A stretch of DNA of 64,000 bases from Scatonaster sp045598705. Lineage in GTDB: Bacteria; Bacillota; Clostridia; Saccharofermentanales; Saccharofermentanaceae. The DNA lies in contig JAZLMM010000043.1 in NCBI GenBank assembly GCA_045598705.1, forward strand, positions 1 through 64,000. The letters run 5' to 3'. Positions 34,971 to 43,663 of the stretch are shown here, in pieces. The first letter of the stretch is position 1; the number at the start of each line of letters is the position of its first letter. The notes below the pieces were generated by a model. It saw nothing but the letters and a program-made list of their open reading frames with translations, ran no database searches and was not told where the DNA came from. A program made the translations under genes and the position numbers.

Positions 34971-37968
34971 TAACTCCCCTTTGAGTTCCAACAGAAGTTC
35001 CGTGCGTTCAACGCATAGTCCAACGTCGTCCATCCGTGCATTCTCACTTGAGAATGTTGATATCAAAGCGGTCTCCATCCGTCTAGTATTATTACTGCTT
35101 CCTGCCTTGGTTGCCGTCATTGCTTCGAGTTTTCTCCAGCAAGACAAAGCGGATTTCCTCAGCTGGTGGGTCATGTTCTACCTATATGGGTTGGCAGCTT
35201 TTCCATTGGTTGCATACTTCTTCCGTGGATTTGTCTCCGTAGGATATGGCTTCTCCCGTTCCATTGGTATTCTCTTTACCGCAGGACCGGTGTGGTTGAT
35301 CTCTTATCTTGGCATATGGAATTCTTTCAATCGTCCTATGACGATCGTGATGTTCTTCCTTCTGCCCATCGTTTGCTGGGGCATTCCAAAAACCAGAAAT
35401 GCAGCATTGAACGCTTTATCTGATATTTCCAATGTATACCACATTATCTTTGAAGAAGCACTATTTATCACCATCATGGCCATTTTCTGTTTCTGTAAAG
35501 GTATGTACCCGATCATTAACGGCGAGGAGAAATTCATGAACTATGCCTTCATGAACTCCATGGTTCGTTATGATGGTCTTCCGGCCAAGGACCCTTGGCT
35601 CGCCGGCAATTCTATCAACTACTACTATTTTGGCCAGTATCTTTTCTCATACCTGACCAAAATGATTGGTACCAGACCCGCTGTTGCCTATAATCTGTCT
35701 ATGTGTGCCGCCATTGCCCTTCCGTTCTCATCTGCTTTCTCGTTGGGTCAGATGTTCATTGATGCGGTCCGTCAGAAGCGCGACTGCCAGGTTTCCAAGT
35801 GGTATCTTCCTTTCGCAGGACTTCTTTCCAGCGCTTGTGTGATACTCTTCGGTAACTCCCACTCCTTCTTCTACGATGAACAGAGTTTCGGTAACGGCAT
35901 GCTGAAGTGGGGAATCTGGGAGAAGATCGGCGTGAACGTTGGAAGTATCGGCAACTTCTTCTATCCGAATTCCACAAGATTTATCGGTCACAACCCTGAC
36001 CTGAAAGCTTTAGGTGAAGCAGCTGTAGGAGACTACACCATTCACGAATTCCCTTTCTATTCGTATCTCATTGGTGACCTGCACGCCCATGTCGTCAGCA
36101 TGACCATCGTACTACTTATCATCGCCTTTATCTTCGTAGTCGTCTATCGTGCCGAATTCCCGAAGAAGCAAGACCTTGAGATGCATCATTTCAAGCATTT
36201 CCCATCTCATATCGCAGAAGAGATGAATTATGTTTTCCGTCCAGAGTTCTTCATCTGTGCTTTCCTTCTAGGACTTACTCAGATGTGCAATTACTGGGAT
36301 TTCCTGATTTACTTTGTTTTCTGTGCCATGGGCATTCTCATTTATCAGACCCGTCGCTCCACCTTCATGGTGACATTCAGTAGTTTCTTGGTATTCATAT
36401 TTGAGCTGGGTGGCATCTTAGGTGTCTACCTTAAGTGCAACAGCAATGTCTTTGTTCACCTTAGTCTGCAGATTCTCATCTTTGTCATCGCCTATCTGTT
36501 GACGACATGTTTCCCTTCTGCTTTCTCCAGAACTGGTCTTTGCATGTCCATGTTGTTCTGTCTATCGAGTACTGTGGCACTGTCTTTCAATTACCACTTT
36601 GACATGATCTCGAACTTCATCGCATTGACAGACCGTCATACTTCACTGTTCCAGTTCTTGATTGTGTGGTGCATTCACATTCTCATACCACTTGCTTTGA
36701 TCGTGCTGGTAGTCGCTACACGTCGCCGTGGCTTGAGCAGAGGAATGGCTGCCGTTCTTCCTAATCCATTACCATTGGTACGACCGATTCCCCAGGAAGA
36801 ACCCGTTTCTTCTTCAGAATCAGACGAGCCTTCTCAATCTTACCTTGAGATAAAGCGTGAGTTGGAAGAAATGGAACATGAAATCGATGCATTGGATGAA
36901 TCCATTGATCCAGACCTGGATTTAGATGACGAGCCCAACACCGATATAGTGAAGCCCGTAGAAAAGGCCGAGGCAGATACAAACGATTATTCACATGCCG
37001 AGAAGTCGCGCTTACTAATGATTTTCCCGTTGCTAGAGTATTACTTTGCCAAGTTCGGTGATTTCCTGTTATGTAAATTCTTTAGGAAAAGATCCATTAT
37101 TGATATCTTCATGGTAGGTATGGCCGTTGTCGGTTTTATGCTACTTCTTGCACCGGAGATCATGTATGTACGAGACATCTATGGTGCGGACAATCAACGA
37201 TCAAATACCATGTTCAAGTTCACATTTGCCGGATTTATCATTCTGTCTTTTGTCGTTGCCTATACCGTCTTCCGTTTTATGGCTCACATGACAAAGAAAG
37301 GCAATCTGTCCTATTGGGGTTTGACCGTATCCATCGTCATGTTGATCCTTATTATCACTATTCCTGGACACTACACGCTTCGTTCTCTCGACCAGCGTTC
37401 CGGCGAGATCAAATCCGAGAACTACCGTGGCCTTGATGGTACTGCTTATCTACCAGAGTGTGTCCCGACAAGTTCTACGTTCTATTCATCCGAGAAGCAA
37501 AGTGCCGGTGCGTTGATTCCTTACCAAGAAGCAATTAATTGGATCAATGAGAATGTCGACGGTTCCGTGAACATCTGCGAAGCATATGGTAACAGTTATA
37601 CAGAACGATGCATTGTCTCTGCCTACACCGGTCTTCCGACCGTTGTCGGCTGGCAGACACACGAATGGCTCTGGCATTTCCAAGGTTGGATCAATCCAGA
37701 AACCAATGAATTTGAAAGTGATCCGAAGAAAGATGTATGGTCACTTTACCTCTCACCTCGTCACACCGATGTCGCGAAGATTTACACAAGTACGAGCTTA
37801 GCAGAAGTCTCTGAGCTTCTGGCGAAATATGATGTCACCTACGTCGTATGCGGGCCCATGGAACTCGATGAATTTGGACTCATCTACTACCCCTGCCTAC
37901 AGACCATCGGCCAACTGGTCTTCACCTCCAGCGACGGTAGCCTAATGATTTACAAAGTACAGAACTGA
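34942..37968 (+). CDS. DUF2298 (YYY) polytopic membrane protein
   Basis: A 1008-residue membrane protein. The signature KFMNYAFMNSMVRYDGLPAKDPWLAGNS-INYYYFGQYL is the core of DUF2298, whose many helices and acidic outside loops suggest a GT-C type glycosyltransferase, though this is unproven. I count roughly 16-18 hydrophobic segments, interrupted by a charged cytoplasmic loop (about 610-690, Glu/Asp-rich). The last 180 residues form a soluble outside domain (EAINWINENVDGSVNICEAYG, VVGWQTHEWLWHFQGW). It begins with GTG, AAGGAGG lying in the upstream gene. The first 35 residues are Ser/Asn-rich and cytoplasmic. Confidence 0.82.
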   Translation: MKKNSTSNRSNSPLSSNRSSVRSTHSPTSSIRAFSLENVDIKAVSIRLVLLLLPALVAVIASSFLQQDKADFLSWWVMFYLYGLAAFPLVAYFFRGFVSVGYGFSRSIGILFTAGPVWLISYLGIWNSFNRPMTIVMFFLLPIVCWGIPKTRNAALNALSDISNVYHIIFEEALFITIMAIFCFCKGMYPIINGEEKFMNYAFMNSMVRYDGLPAKDPWLAGNSINYYYFGQYLFSYLTKMIGTRPAVAYNLSMCAAIALPFSSAFSLGQMFIDAVRQKRDCQVSKWYLPFAGLLSSACVILFGNSHSFFYDEQSFGNGMLKWGIWEKIGVNVGSIGNFFYPNSTRFIGHNPDLKALGEAAVGDYTIHEFPFYSYLIGDLHAHVVSMTIVLLIIAFIFVVVYRAEFPKKQDLEMHHFKHFPSHIAEEMNYVFRPEFFICAFLLGLTQMCNYWDFLIYFVFCAMGILIYQTRRSTFMVTFSSFLVFIFELGGILGVYLKCNSNVFVHLSLQILIFVIAYLLTTCFPSAFSRTGLCMSMLFCLSSTVALSFNYHFDMISNFIALTDRHTSLFQFLIVWCIHILIPLALIVLVVATRRRGLSRGMAAVLPNPLPLVRPIPQEEPVSSSESDEPSQSYLEIKRELEEMEHEIDALDESIDPDLDLDDEPNTDIVKPVEKAEADTNDYSHAEKSRLLMIFPLLEYYFAKFGDFLLCKFFRKRSIIDIFMVGMAVVGFMLLLAPEIMYVRDIYGADNQRSNTMFKFTFAGFIILSFVVAYTVFRFMAHMTKKGNLSYWGLTVSIVMLILIITIPGHYTLRSLDQRSGEIKSENYRGLDGTAYLPECVPTSSTFYSSEKQSAGALIPYQEAINWINENVDGSVNICEAYGNSYTERCIVSAYTGLPTVVGWQTHEWLWHFQGWINPETNEFESDPKKDVWSLYLSPRHTDVAKIYTSTSLAEVSELLAKYDVTYVVCGPMELDEFGLIYYPCLQTIGQLVFTSSDGSLMIYKVQN

Positions 37969-38032
37969 CGCGCCCCTTTATTGCTGGCGTGTTAGGTCTG
38001 GCTCTAGTTGGTTTCTTAATCGCGCATACTAA

Positions 38033-38080
38033 AACCCCGCTATGTACCTGTATATTCCATACAGATTTCATAACGGGGTT
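38033..38080. terminator. Bidirectional terminator between DUF2298 and nagB
   Basis: AACCCCG pairs with CGGGGTT around a nested hairpin (CTGTAT...ATACAG). Read leftward it is followed by TTTTAG and ends the nagB transcript; it also lies 65 bases past the DUF2298 stop. Confidence 0.7.
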
Positions 38081-38133
38081 AAATTATCTGATGCGGTTCG
38101 AAGAGGCTGTCTCTTCTTCAATCAAGAATTGGA

Positions 38134-38865
38134 TTACTGGATGTAACCAATCTCCTGTGCGAGCTTCTTCTCGATTACAACGGTTGCGTCACGGTGCATT
38201 CTCATGAATGTTGCCGGGCACATTGGATCGATTTTGTCATCCATCAGGAGCTTCTTTGCTGCATCCTGCTTGTTGCCGTTGATGATCATCAAGAGAGCCT
38301 TGGCACGCATGATGTTACCCATACCCATTGTTACTGCATAGCGCGGAACTTCATCACGAGATGTGAAGAAACGTGTATTGGCATCGATGGTAGACTCATC
38401 AAGCACTTCCTTGTGTGCGCCATCGTAGAGCACGTGCTGTGGCTCATTGAAACCAAGGTGACCATCTGGGCCTACACCCAGAACCTGGATCTCAATATCA
38501 GCCTTGTCCAGAACTTCATTGAATTCCTTGAGGTTTGCATCTACATCACCAATACCCTTGGCAACATATGTGTTGGACTTATCGATGTTGATGTGATCGA
38601 AGAGATTGCTATCCATGAAATAACGGTAGCTCTGATTGTGAGTCGGCTCAAGACCAACATACTCGTCAAGATTTACGGTGTGAATCTGAGAGAAGTCCAG
38701 ACCCTCTTCCTTGCAACGACGGGACAGTTCCTGATACATGCCAACTGGGCTACTACCTGTTGCTAATCCCAATGTGCAAGTCGGGTTCTCACGGACGATC
38801 TTCTCCATGATATCAGCCGCTTTCTTGCTGGCTTCCTGATAATTCTCTGCAATAATGACTTTCAT
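38134..38865 (-). CDS. nagB: Glucosamine-6-phosphate deaminase
   Basis: Converts glucosamine-6-phosphate to fructose-6-phosphate and ammonia, feeding amino sugars into glycolysis. The 243-residue protein contains TLGLATGSSPVGMYQEL, TVNLDEYVGL (catalytic aspartate) and GVGPDGHLGFNEP (catalytic histidine). Start at 38865 has AAGGAGG upstream; the frame runs seven codons further. It is the last gene of glmM-transferase-nagB: an amino-sugar anabolic enzyme and a catabolic one are thus expressed together, perhaps to balance the pool. Confidence 0.96.
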   Translation of the reverse strand: MKVIIAENYQEASKKAADIMEKIVRENPTCTLGLATGSSPVGMYQELSRRCKEEGLDFSQIHTVNLDEYVGLEPTHNQSYRYFMDSNLFDHINIDKSNTYVAKGIGDVDANLKEFNEVLDKADIEIQVLGVGPDGHLGFNEPQHVLYDGAHKEVLDESTIDANTRFFTSRDEVPRYAVTMGMGNIMRAKALLMIINGNKQDAAKKLLMDDKIDPMCPATFMRMHRDATVVIEKKLAQEIGYIQ

Positions 38866-38894
38866 AAATACCTCCTTGTTGGACATGAAATCAA

Positions 38895-39563
38895 TTATTT
38901 CTTCTTGATAACGATATTTCCCTGATCTTTATATATGCTGTTTGCAGGAATCACACCACGCACGCAGGATGTCGGATAGACATTACTGTCTCTTCCGATT
39001 ACCGTACCTGGGTTTAGAACACTGTTACAGCCAACTTCAACGCGGTCACCGAGCATTGCACCGACCTTCTTGCGTCCGGTCTCAATCTGCTCATCACCGT
39101 TCTTGATGACAACAGGAAGCTTATCGCTCTTCACGTTACTTGTGATGGAGCCTGCACCCATATGGGACTTATAACCCAGAATGGAGTCACCTACGTAATT
39201 GTAATGAGGAACCTGTACGTTGTTAAAGAGTACCACGTTCTTCAGTTCTGTTGAATTACCAACCACACAATTCTCACCTACCAATGCGCTACCACGAACG
39301 AAAGCACACTGACGGACTTCTGTATTGTGACCAATGATGCAAGGACCACCGATATAAGCCGTGGCAAAAACTTTCGCATCTTTGGCAATCCATACATCCT
39401 CTGATGGATGATCGAATTCATCTTCTGGGAGAGACTTACCAATCTCAAGAATCAAATCAGAGATACCGGACAAGGCTTCCCAAGGATAAGTGAATTTCCC
39501 AAGATACTCCGCCACCTGCGGATAAGTCTGTGTCAAATCGTAAAGGTCGTTAATCGTGTACAT
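38895..39563 (-). CDS. Left-handed beta-helix acyl/nucleotidyl-transferase-like protein
   Basis: A 222-residue protein whose middle and end (about 56-205) are hexapeptide repeats of a left-handed beta-helix (VWIAKDAKVFATAYIGGPCIIGHNTEVRQCAFVRGSALVGENCVVGNSTEL). It resembles the C-terminal acetyltransferase half of GlmU-type and related sugar-nucleotide enzymes but lacks an uridylyltransferase domain. The stretch SHMGAGSITSNVKSDKLPVVIK is where GlmU has its catalytic histidine and acetyl-CoA loop. Its start overlaps the glmM stop by one base and nagB follows after 29 bases, so an acetyl transfer on glucosamine-1-phosphate is a reasonable guess but not shown. Confidence 0.75.
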   Translation of the reverse strand: MYTINDLYDLTQTYPQVAEYLGKFTYPWEALSGISDLILEIGKSLPEDEFDHPSEDVWIAKDAKVFATAYIGGPCIIGHNTEVRQCAFVRGSALVGENCVVGNSTELKNVVLFNNVQVPHYNYVGDSILGYKSHMGAGSITSNVKSDKLPVVIKNGDEQIETGRKKVGAMLGDRVEVGCNSVLNPGTVIGRDSNVYPTSCVRGVIPANSIYKDQGNIVIKKK

Positions 39564-40939
39564 TACTTCTTCACCTCAATCAAATGGCCACTCTTGTTCA
39601 TCGCCTCAATGATGGCATTGACCTGCTTCTCACATTCTTCGATGGTGCCAGCTTCAGACATCACACGAAGAAGCGGTTCCGTTCCGCTCTTACGCAGAAG
39701 AACACGACCGTTATCACCAAGTTCTTGTGTAGAAGCTTCTACCTGCGCCTGTACTGTGGGATCATTGAGTGTACCATCTTTGTCATCAACGATTACATTC
39801 TTCAGTACCTGCGGATACTTGGTCATGCCGGATGCCAATACCGAAAGCGGAAGGTTCGTTGCAAGGACAACTTCCATCAGCATCACTGCAGTGATCAGAC
39901 CATCACCGGTGTGTGCGAATTTACGGAAAATAACATGTCCGGACTGTTCGCCACCAATCATGTGTCCATTCTCTTTCATATTCTCATAGACAAAACGGTC
40001 ACCAACAGCAGTCTTCTCATAGCTGATACCTGCTTCATCCAATGCCTTATAGAGGCCGAAGTTGGACATCACAGTAGTAACAACAGTATTGTTGCTCAAC
40101 TGATTTTTGGACTTCCAATACTTCGCACAGATGTACATAATCATGTCGCCATCGATTACATTACCCAATTCATCAACAGCCAAACAACGGTCTGCATCAC
40201 CATCGAATGCAAAGCCCAGATCAAGTTTATTCTCAACTACGAATTTCTGAAGTCCTTCAATATGCGTGGAACCGCAACCAGTATTAATATTTACTCCATC
40301 CGGTGCATCATTGATCACATAAGTCTTCGCACCCAACGCATCGAACACGGAACGACCAATCATCCAAGAACTTCCGTTCGCACAATCCAAACCAATCTTA
40401 TGCTTCTCATAGGACTTGGTTGCCAGACCAATAATATATCCGATGTAACGGTTGCGTCCGGAATAGTAATCGATGGTCTTACCGATCTTATCCTCTGAAG
40501 CAAATGGAATCTCTTCCATCTCTCCATCAATATACTTTTCAATTTGATCCTGAAGGGCATCATCCATCTTCTCGCCGACTTCATTCATCAGCTTGATGCC
40601 GTTATCGTAATAAGGGTTGTGGCTTGCAGAAATCATTACGCCGCAATCAAAATCTTCTGTACGTGTGATATAGCTCACACAAGGAGTAGTCGTAACATGC
40701 AACAAGTACGCATCCGCACCTGAAGCTGCAATACCAGAAGCTAACGCGTTCTCAAACATATAAGAAGAACGACGTGTGTCTTTACCAATTACAATCTTTG
40801 CTGCGGTCTTTCCGCCTTCTTCAAGATGCTTCTTGGAATAATACCAGCCGAGAAAACGACCCGTCTTGAACGCGTGTTCTGCAGTCAGGACCACACCGGC
40901 CTTACCGCGGAAACCATCCGTGCCAAAATACTTGCCCAT
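39563..40939 (-). CDS. glmM: Phosphoglucosamine mutase
   Basis: Interconverts glucosamine-6-phosphate and glucosamine-1-phosphate for UDP-GlcNAc, hence peptidoglycan. The 458-residue protein has the phosphoserine loop MISASHNPYYDNGIKL, the metal loop FAFDGDADRCLAV, GEQSGHVIF (sugar specificity) and the C-terminal RKSGTEPLLRVM phosphate site. GGGGAG precedes the ATG. A promoter lies at 40981-41009. It heads the glmM-transferase-nagB operon. Confidence 0.95.
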   Translation of the reverse strand: MGKYFGTDGFRGKAGVVLTAEHAFKTGRFLGWYYSKKHLEEGGKTAAKIVIGKDTRRSSYMFENALASGIAASGADAYLLHVTTTPCVSYITRTEDFDCGVMISASHNPYYDNGIKLMNEVGEKMDDALQDQIEKYIDGEMEEIPFASEDKIGKTIDYYSGRNRYIGYIIGLATKSYEKHKIGLDCANGSSWMIGRSVFDALGAKTYVINDAPDGVNINTGCGSTHIEGLQKFVVENKLDLGFAFDGDADRCLAVDELGNVIDGDMIMYICAKYWKSKNQLSNNTVVTTVMSNFGLYKALDEAGISYEKTAVGDRFVYENMKENGHMIGGEQSGHVIFRKFAHTGDGLITAVMLMEVVLATNLPLSVLASGMTKYPQVLKNVIVDDKDGTLNDPTVQAQVEASTQELGDNGRVLLRKSGTEPLLRVMSEAGTIEECEKQVNAIIEAMNKSGHLIEVKK

Positions 40940-40980
40940 AAAAAAATCTCCCCATGGTTCAGTTTCACTTTTATGCGTAA

Positions 40981-41009
40981 ATTTTACACTTTGTCCTACA
41001 TGATGAAAA
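40981..41009 (-). promoter_or_regulatory. Promoter of the glmM operon
   Basis: Read leftward: TTTTCA, 17 bases, TAAAAT, 42 bases before the glmM start. Confidence 0.5.
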
Positions 41010-41098
41010 TACTTTTTCTTGTTTTTTTCTTTGCGATTTTGTATTTTCTTGCAGGTACACTAGCAAATTGCCTAAACCCGAAGTGATTTTCATTTATT

Positions 41099-41599
41099 TT
41101 AATGTGCAATGCGAGGCGTACTTGGGCGATGGTGGGTTACACCACAATTGACTTTGATTCCACGCTGCAGGTCACGTTCATAAGCTTTAATTTCTTTCCC
41201 GCATGAGCACTTGCAAAGCCACTGCAGATTCTTACCGCTCTTAATACCGGTCATCTTGATTGCTGTCAGTTCACCGAATACCTGTCCGGTAATATCCGCC
41301 ATAGCGGTTGCACACTGACGTGATTCGCCGGAAAAATCTTCTTCTTTAAGGACACGGCGACTCACGTCACGATACGGACAATTCTCATCAAAGCAGTTGC
41401 TGATTTCCGTATGGAGCAGGCGATGCGAAGTAATCTTAATTGTATTACCGCAGTCGCAACGGCAGATCCAGATGACCTTGCCGTTAAAGCGTTCTGCAGT
41501 CTCTTCGATTGCTACTAAATGACCGAATCTTTCATCCTTTATATCTTTAACTTTACGTCCGCGGCTCTCCGCTTTTTTTGTTTTGACATTTGAGGGCAT
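41099..41599 (-). CDS. Protein with two tandem CxCxCG zinc-ribbon units
   Basis: A 166-residue protein. Two similar halves are seen: FGHLVAIEETAERFNGKVIWICRCDCGNTI and FGELTAIKMTGIKSGKNLQWLCKCSCGKEI, each ending in a further cysteine about 20 residues on. This unit (FGxLxxI ... WxCxCxCG) is known as the N-terminal zinc-binding part of phage and mobile AP2/HNH-type DNA-binding proteins; here it occurs twice with no AP2 or nuclease domain. A basic N-terminal tail (KTKKAESRGRKVKDIK) suggests nucleic-acid binding. The start at 41599 has GGAAGG; the frame extends 19 codons further. It has its own promoter and is not an obvious part of any operon. Confidence 0.65.
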   Translation of the reverse strand: MPSNVKTKKAESRGRKVKDIKDERFGHLVAIEETAERFNGKVIWICRCDCGNTIKITSHRLLHTEISNCFDENCPYRDVSRRVLKEEDFSGESRQCATAMADITGQVFGELTAIKMTGIKSGKNLQWLCKCSCGKEIKAYERDLQRGIKVNCGVTHHRPSTPRIAH

Positions 41600-41658
41600 G
41601 TGTGCTTTTGCCTTCCTTGTGGTAATATTCAGGTATAAATACCCGTAGGAATACATCT

Positions 41659-41686
41659 ATTCTACCAAAATAATCGCCAACCTCAA
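41659..41686 (-). promoter_or_regulatory. Promoter of the zinc-ribbon gene
   Basis: Read leftward: TTGAGG, 16 bases, TAGAAT. A small palindrome GGTATAAATACC (41632-41643) lies just downstream in the leader and might be an operator. Confidence 0.5.
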
Positions 41687-41701
41687 GATAAAGATTCTTG
41701 A

Positions 41702-43663
41702 TTATTCAAGTTCGAATGCACCCGTATAAAGCTGATAATATTTTCCCTTCTCAGCAATCAACGACTCATGGTCACCACGTTCGATAATATGGCCATTCTC
41801 CAATACCATGATTGCCTTACTGTTCTTAACGGTAGAGAGTCTGTGCGCGATAACAAATACCGTACGTCCTTCCATCAGAGCATCCATACCACGCTGTACG
41901 ATAGACTCCGTACGAGTATCGATAGAACTTGTCGCCTCATCAAGAATCATGACCGGCGGATCCGCAACCGCGGCACGGGCAATCGCAATCAGCTGACGCT
42001 GACCTTGAGACAATTCTGAACCGTTCGCAGTCAGTTCTGTATCGTAACCATTCGGCAATTTACTGATGAAGTCGTGCGCATTAGCAAGCTTTGCCGCTGC
42101 GATACACTCCTCATCGGTCGCGCCAAGATTACCGTAGCGGATGTTCTCCATAACCGAACCTGTAAAGAGGTTCGTATCCTGAAGAACAATACCCAATGAG
42201 TGACGCAGATCAGCCTTCTTGATCTTGTTGATATTGATATCGTCATAACGGATCTTACCATCTGCAATATCGTAGAAGCGGTTGATCAGGTTGGTGATAG
42301 TGGTCTTTCCTGCACCGGTTGCGCCAACGAAAGCGATCTTCTGACCCGGCTTCGCATAGAGGGAGATATCGTAGAGTACCTGTTTCTCTCCGTCATAACT
42401 AAAGTCTACTTCAGTCATGCGAACATCTCCGCACACTTCCTTATAGGTCAGCGTGCCATCGCCATGTGGATGCTTCCAAGCCCAGACATACGCCGTCTTT
42501 CCATCCGTCATCTTTCCGCCGTGTGCACGCTTGAAAGAGATTGCCTCTTCATCTGGGACCTCGATCAGCCGGCCACCTTCGGCACGGCAGTAAACCAATG
42601 AAACATAGCCATTATCTTCTTCCGGTTTCTCGTCCATGAGTTTGAAGATACGTCCTGCACCGGCCATAGCCATGATGATGGAGTTCATCTGCTGGGACAC
42701 CTGTGAGACCGGCATAACAAATGCTTTGGTCAGCTGTAGGAAGGAGGCAATCGCACCAATTGTAATGGCACTGACGCCACATTCAATGGCCAAGAAACCG
42801 CCAACAAATGCAACCAGTACATAGAGAACGTTACCAATGTTACCCATGATTGGCATCAGAATATTCGCGAAAATATTCGCAGAGGTCGCATTGGCACAAA
42901 GTTCCCCATTCTTATTATCAAATACCTCTTTGGCACGAGACTCATACGTAAATACTTTGACTACTTTCTGTCCATCTACCATCTCCTCGATGTAACCATT
43001 TACATCACCGAGAGAAGCCTGCTGCTTCACGAAGTACTTCGCACTCTTGCCACCAATCGTACCCATAACAGCAATCATGCTGACTGTACCCACCATCACA
43101 AGGATCGTCAGTTGCCAACTGGTAACAATCATACCGACCAGTGTCGCAACAATAGAAATGGCAGAAGATACCATAGACGGGATACTCTGTGAGATCATCT
43201 GGCGAAGAGTATCTACATCGTTCGTGTAATGACTCATGATATCACCATGCGCATGCGTGTCGAAGTAGGAAATCGGCAACGTCTGCATGTGCTTGAACAT
43301 ATCATCACGAACATTCTGAAGAACATTGTTGGATATGATTACCATAATCTGCCCTTGGAGCAGGTTCGCAAGCACACCACAGAAGAATATGCATGCAACC
43401 ATTCGAATCCAAGATAGAAGTCCTGAGAAATCCTTATCACCGGAAACCAGAAGTGGCTCGATATAATCGTCAATCAGATTTCGGATAAACATGTTGCCCA
43501 ATACAGAAGTCACAGATGCGACCACGATGCAGATAAACACGACACCTAGCATGGCCTTATTCTTACCGGTCAGGTAAGAGAGCAGTCTCTTAATCAGATC
43601 TTTAGAAATCGGGTTTTTCTTCAAGTCCTCCCGATTCATCGGACGTCCTCCTCTTGGTGGCAT
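41702..43663 (-). CDS. ABC multidrug-type exporter, second subunit
   Basis: A 653-residue half-transporter with six membrane helices (about 35-320) and an ATPase domain. Walker A is GATGAGKTT, the signature LSQGQRQLIAIARAA and Walker B VMILDEATSSID, so the catalytic glutamate is present. A 60-residue insert (about 350-410, HGGKMTDGKTAYVWAWKHPHGDG) sits between the two domains. Its start overlaps the stop of the partner gene by one base. Together they form a heterodimer regulated by the MarR protein encoded first in the operon; such pairs export drugs, lipids or peptides. Confidence 0.9.
   Translation of the reverse strand: MPPRGGRPMNREDLKKNPISKDLIKRLLSYLTGKNKAMLGVVFICIVVASVTSVLGNMFIRNLIDDYIEPLLVSGDKDFSGLLSWIRMVACIFFCGVLANLLQGQIMVIISNNVLQNVRDDMFKHMQTLPISYFDTHAHGDIMSHYTNDVDTLRQMISQSIPSMVSSAISIVATLVGMIVTSWQLTILVMVGTVSMIAVMGTIGGKSAKYFVKQQASLGDVNGYIEEMVDGQKVVKVFTYESRAKEVFDNKNGELCANATSANIFANILMPIMGNIGNVLYVLVAFVGGFLAIECGVSAITIGAIASFLQLTKAFVMPVSQVSQQMNSIIMAMAGAGRIFKLMDEKPEEDNGYVSLVYCRAEGGRLIEVPDEEAISFKRAHGGKMTDGKTAYVWAWKHPHGDGTLTYKEVCGDVRMTEVDFSYDGEKQVLYDISLYAKPGQKIAFVGATGAGKTTITNLINRFYDIADGKIRYDDININKIKKADLRHSLGIVLQDTNLFTGSVMENIRYGNLGATDEECIAAAKLANAHDFISKLPNGYDTELTANGSELSQGQRQLIAIARAAVADPPVMILDEATSSIDTRTESIVQRGMDALMEGRTVFVIAHRLSTVKNSKAIMVLENGHIIERGDHESLIAEKGKYYQLYTGAFELE

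Noticed and set aside
39584..40498. A 304-codon open frame opposite glmM
   Set aside because: Antisense shadow of a clear housekeeping gene.
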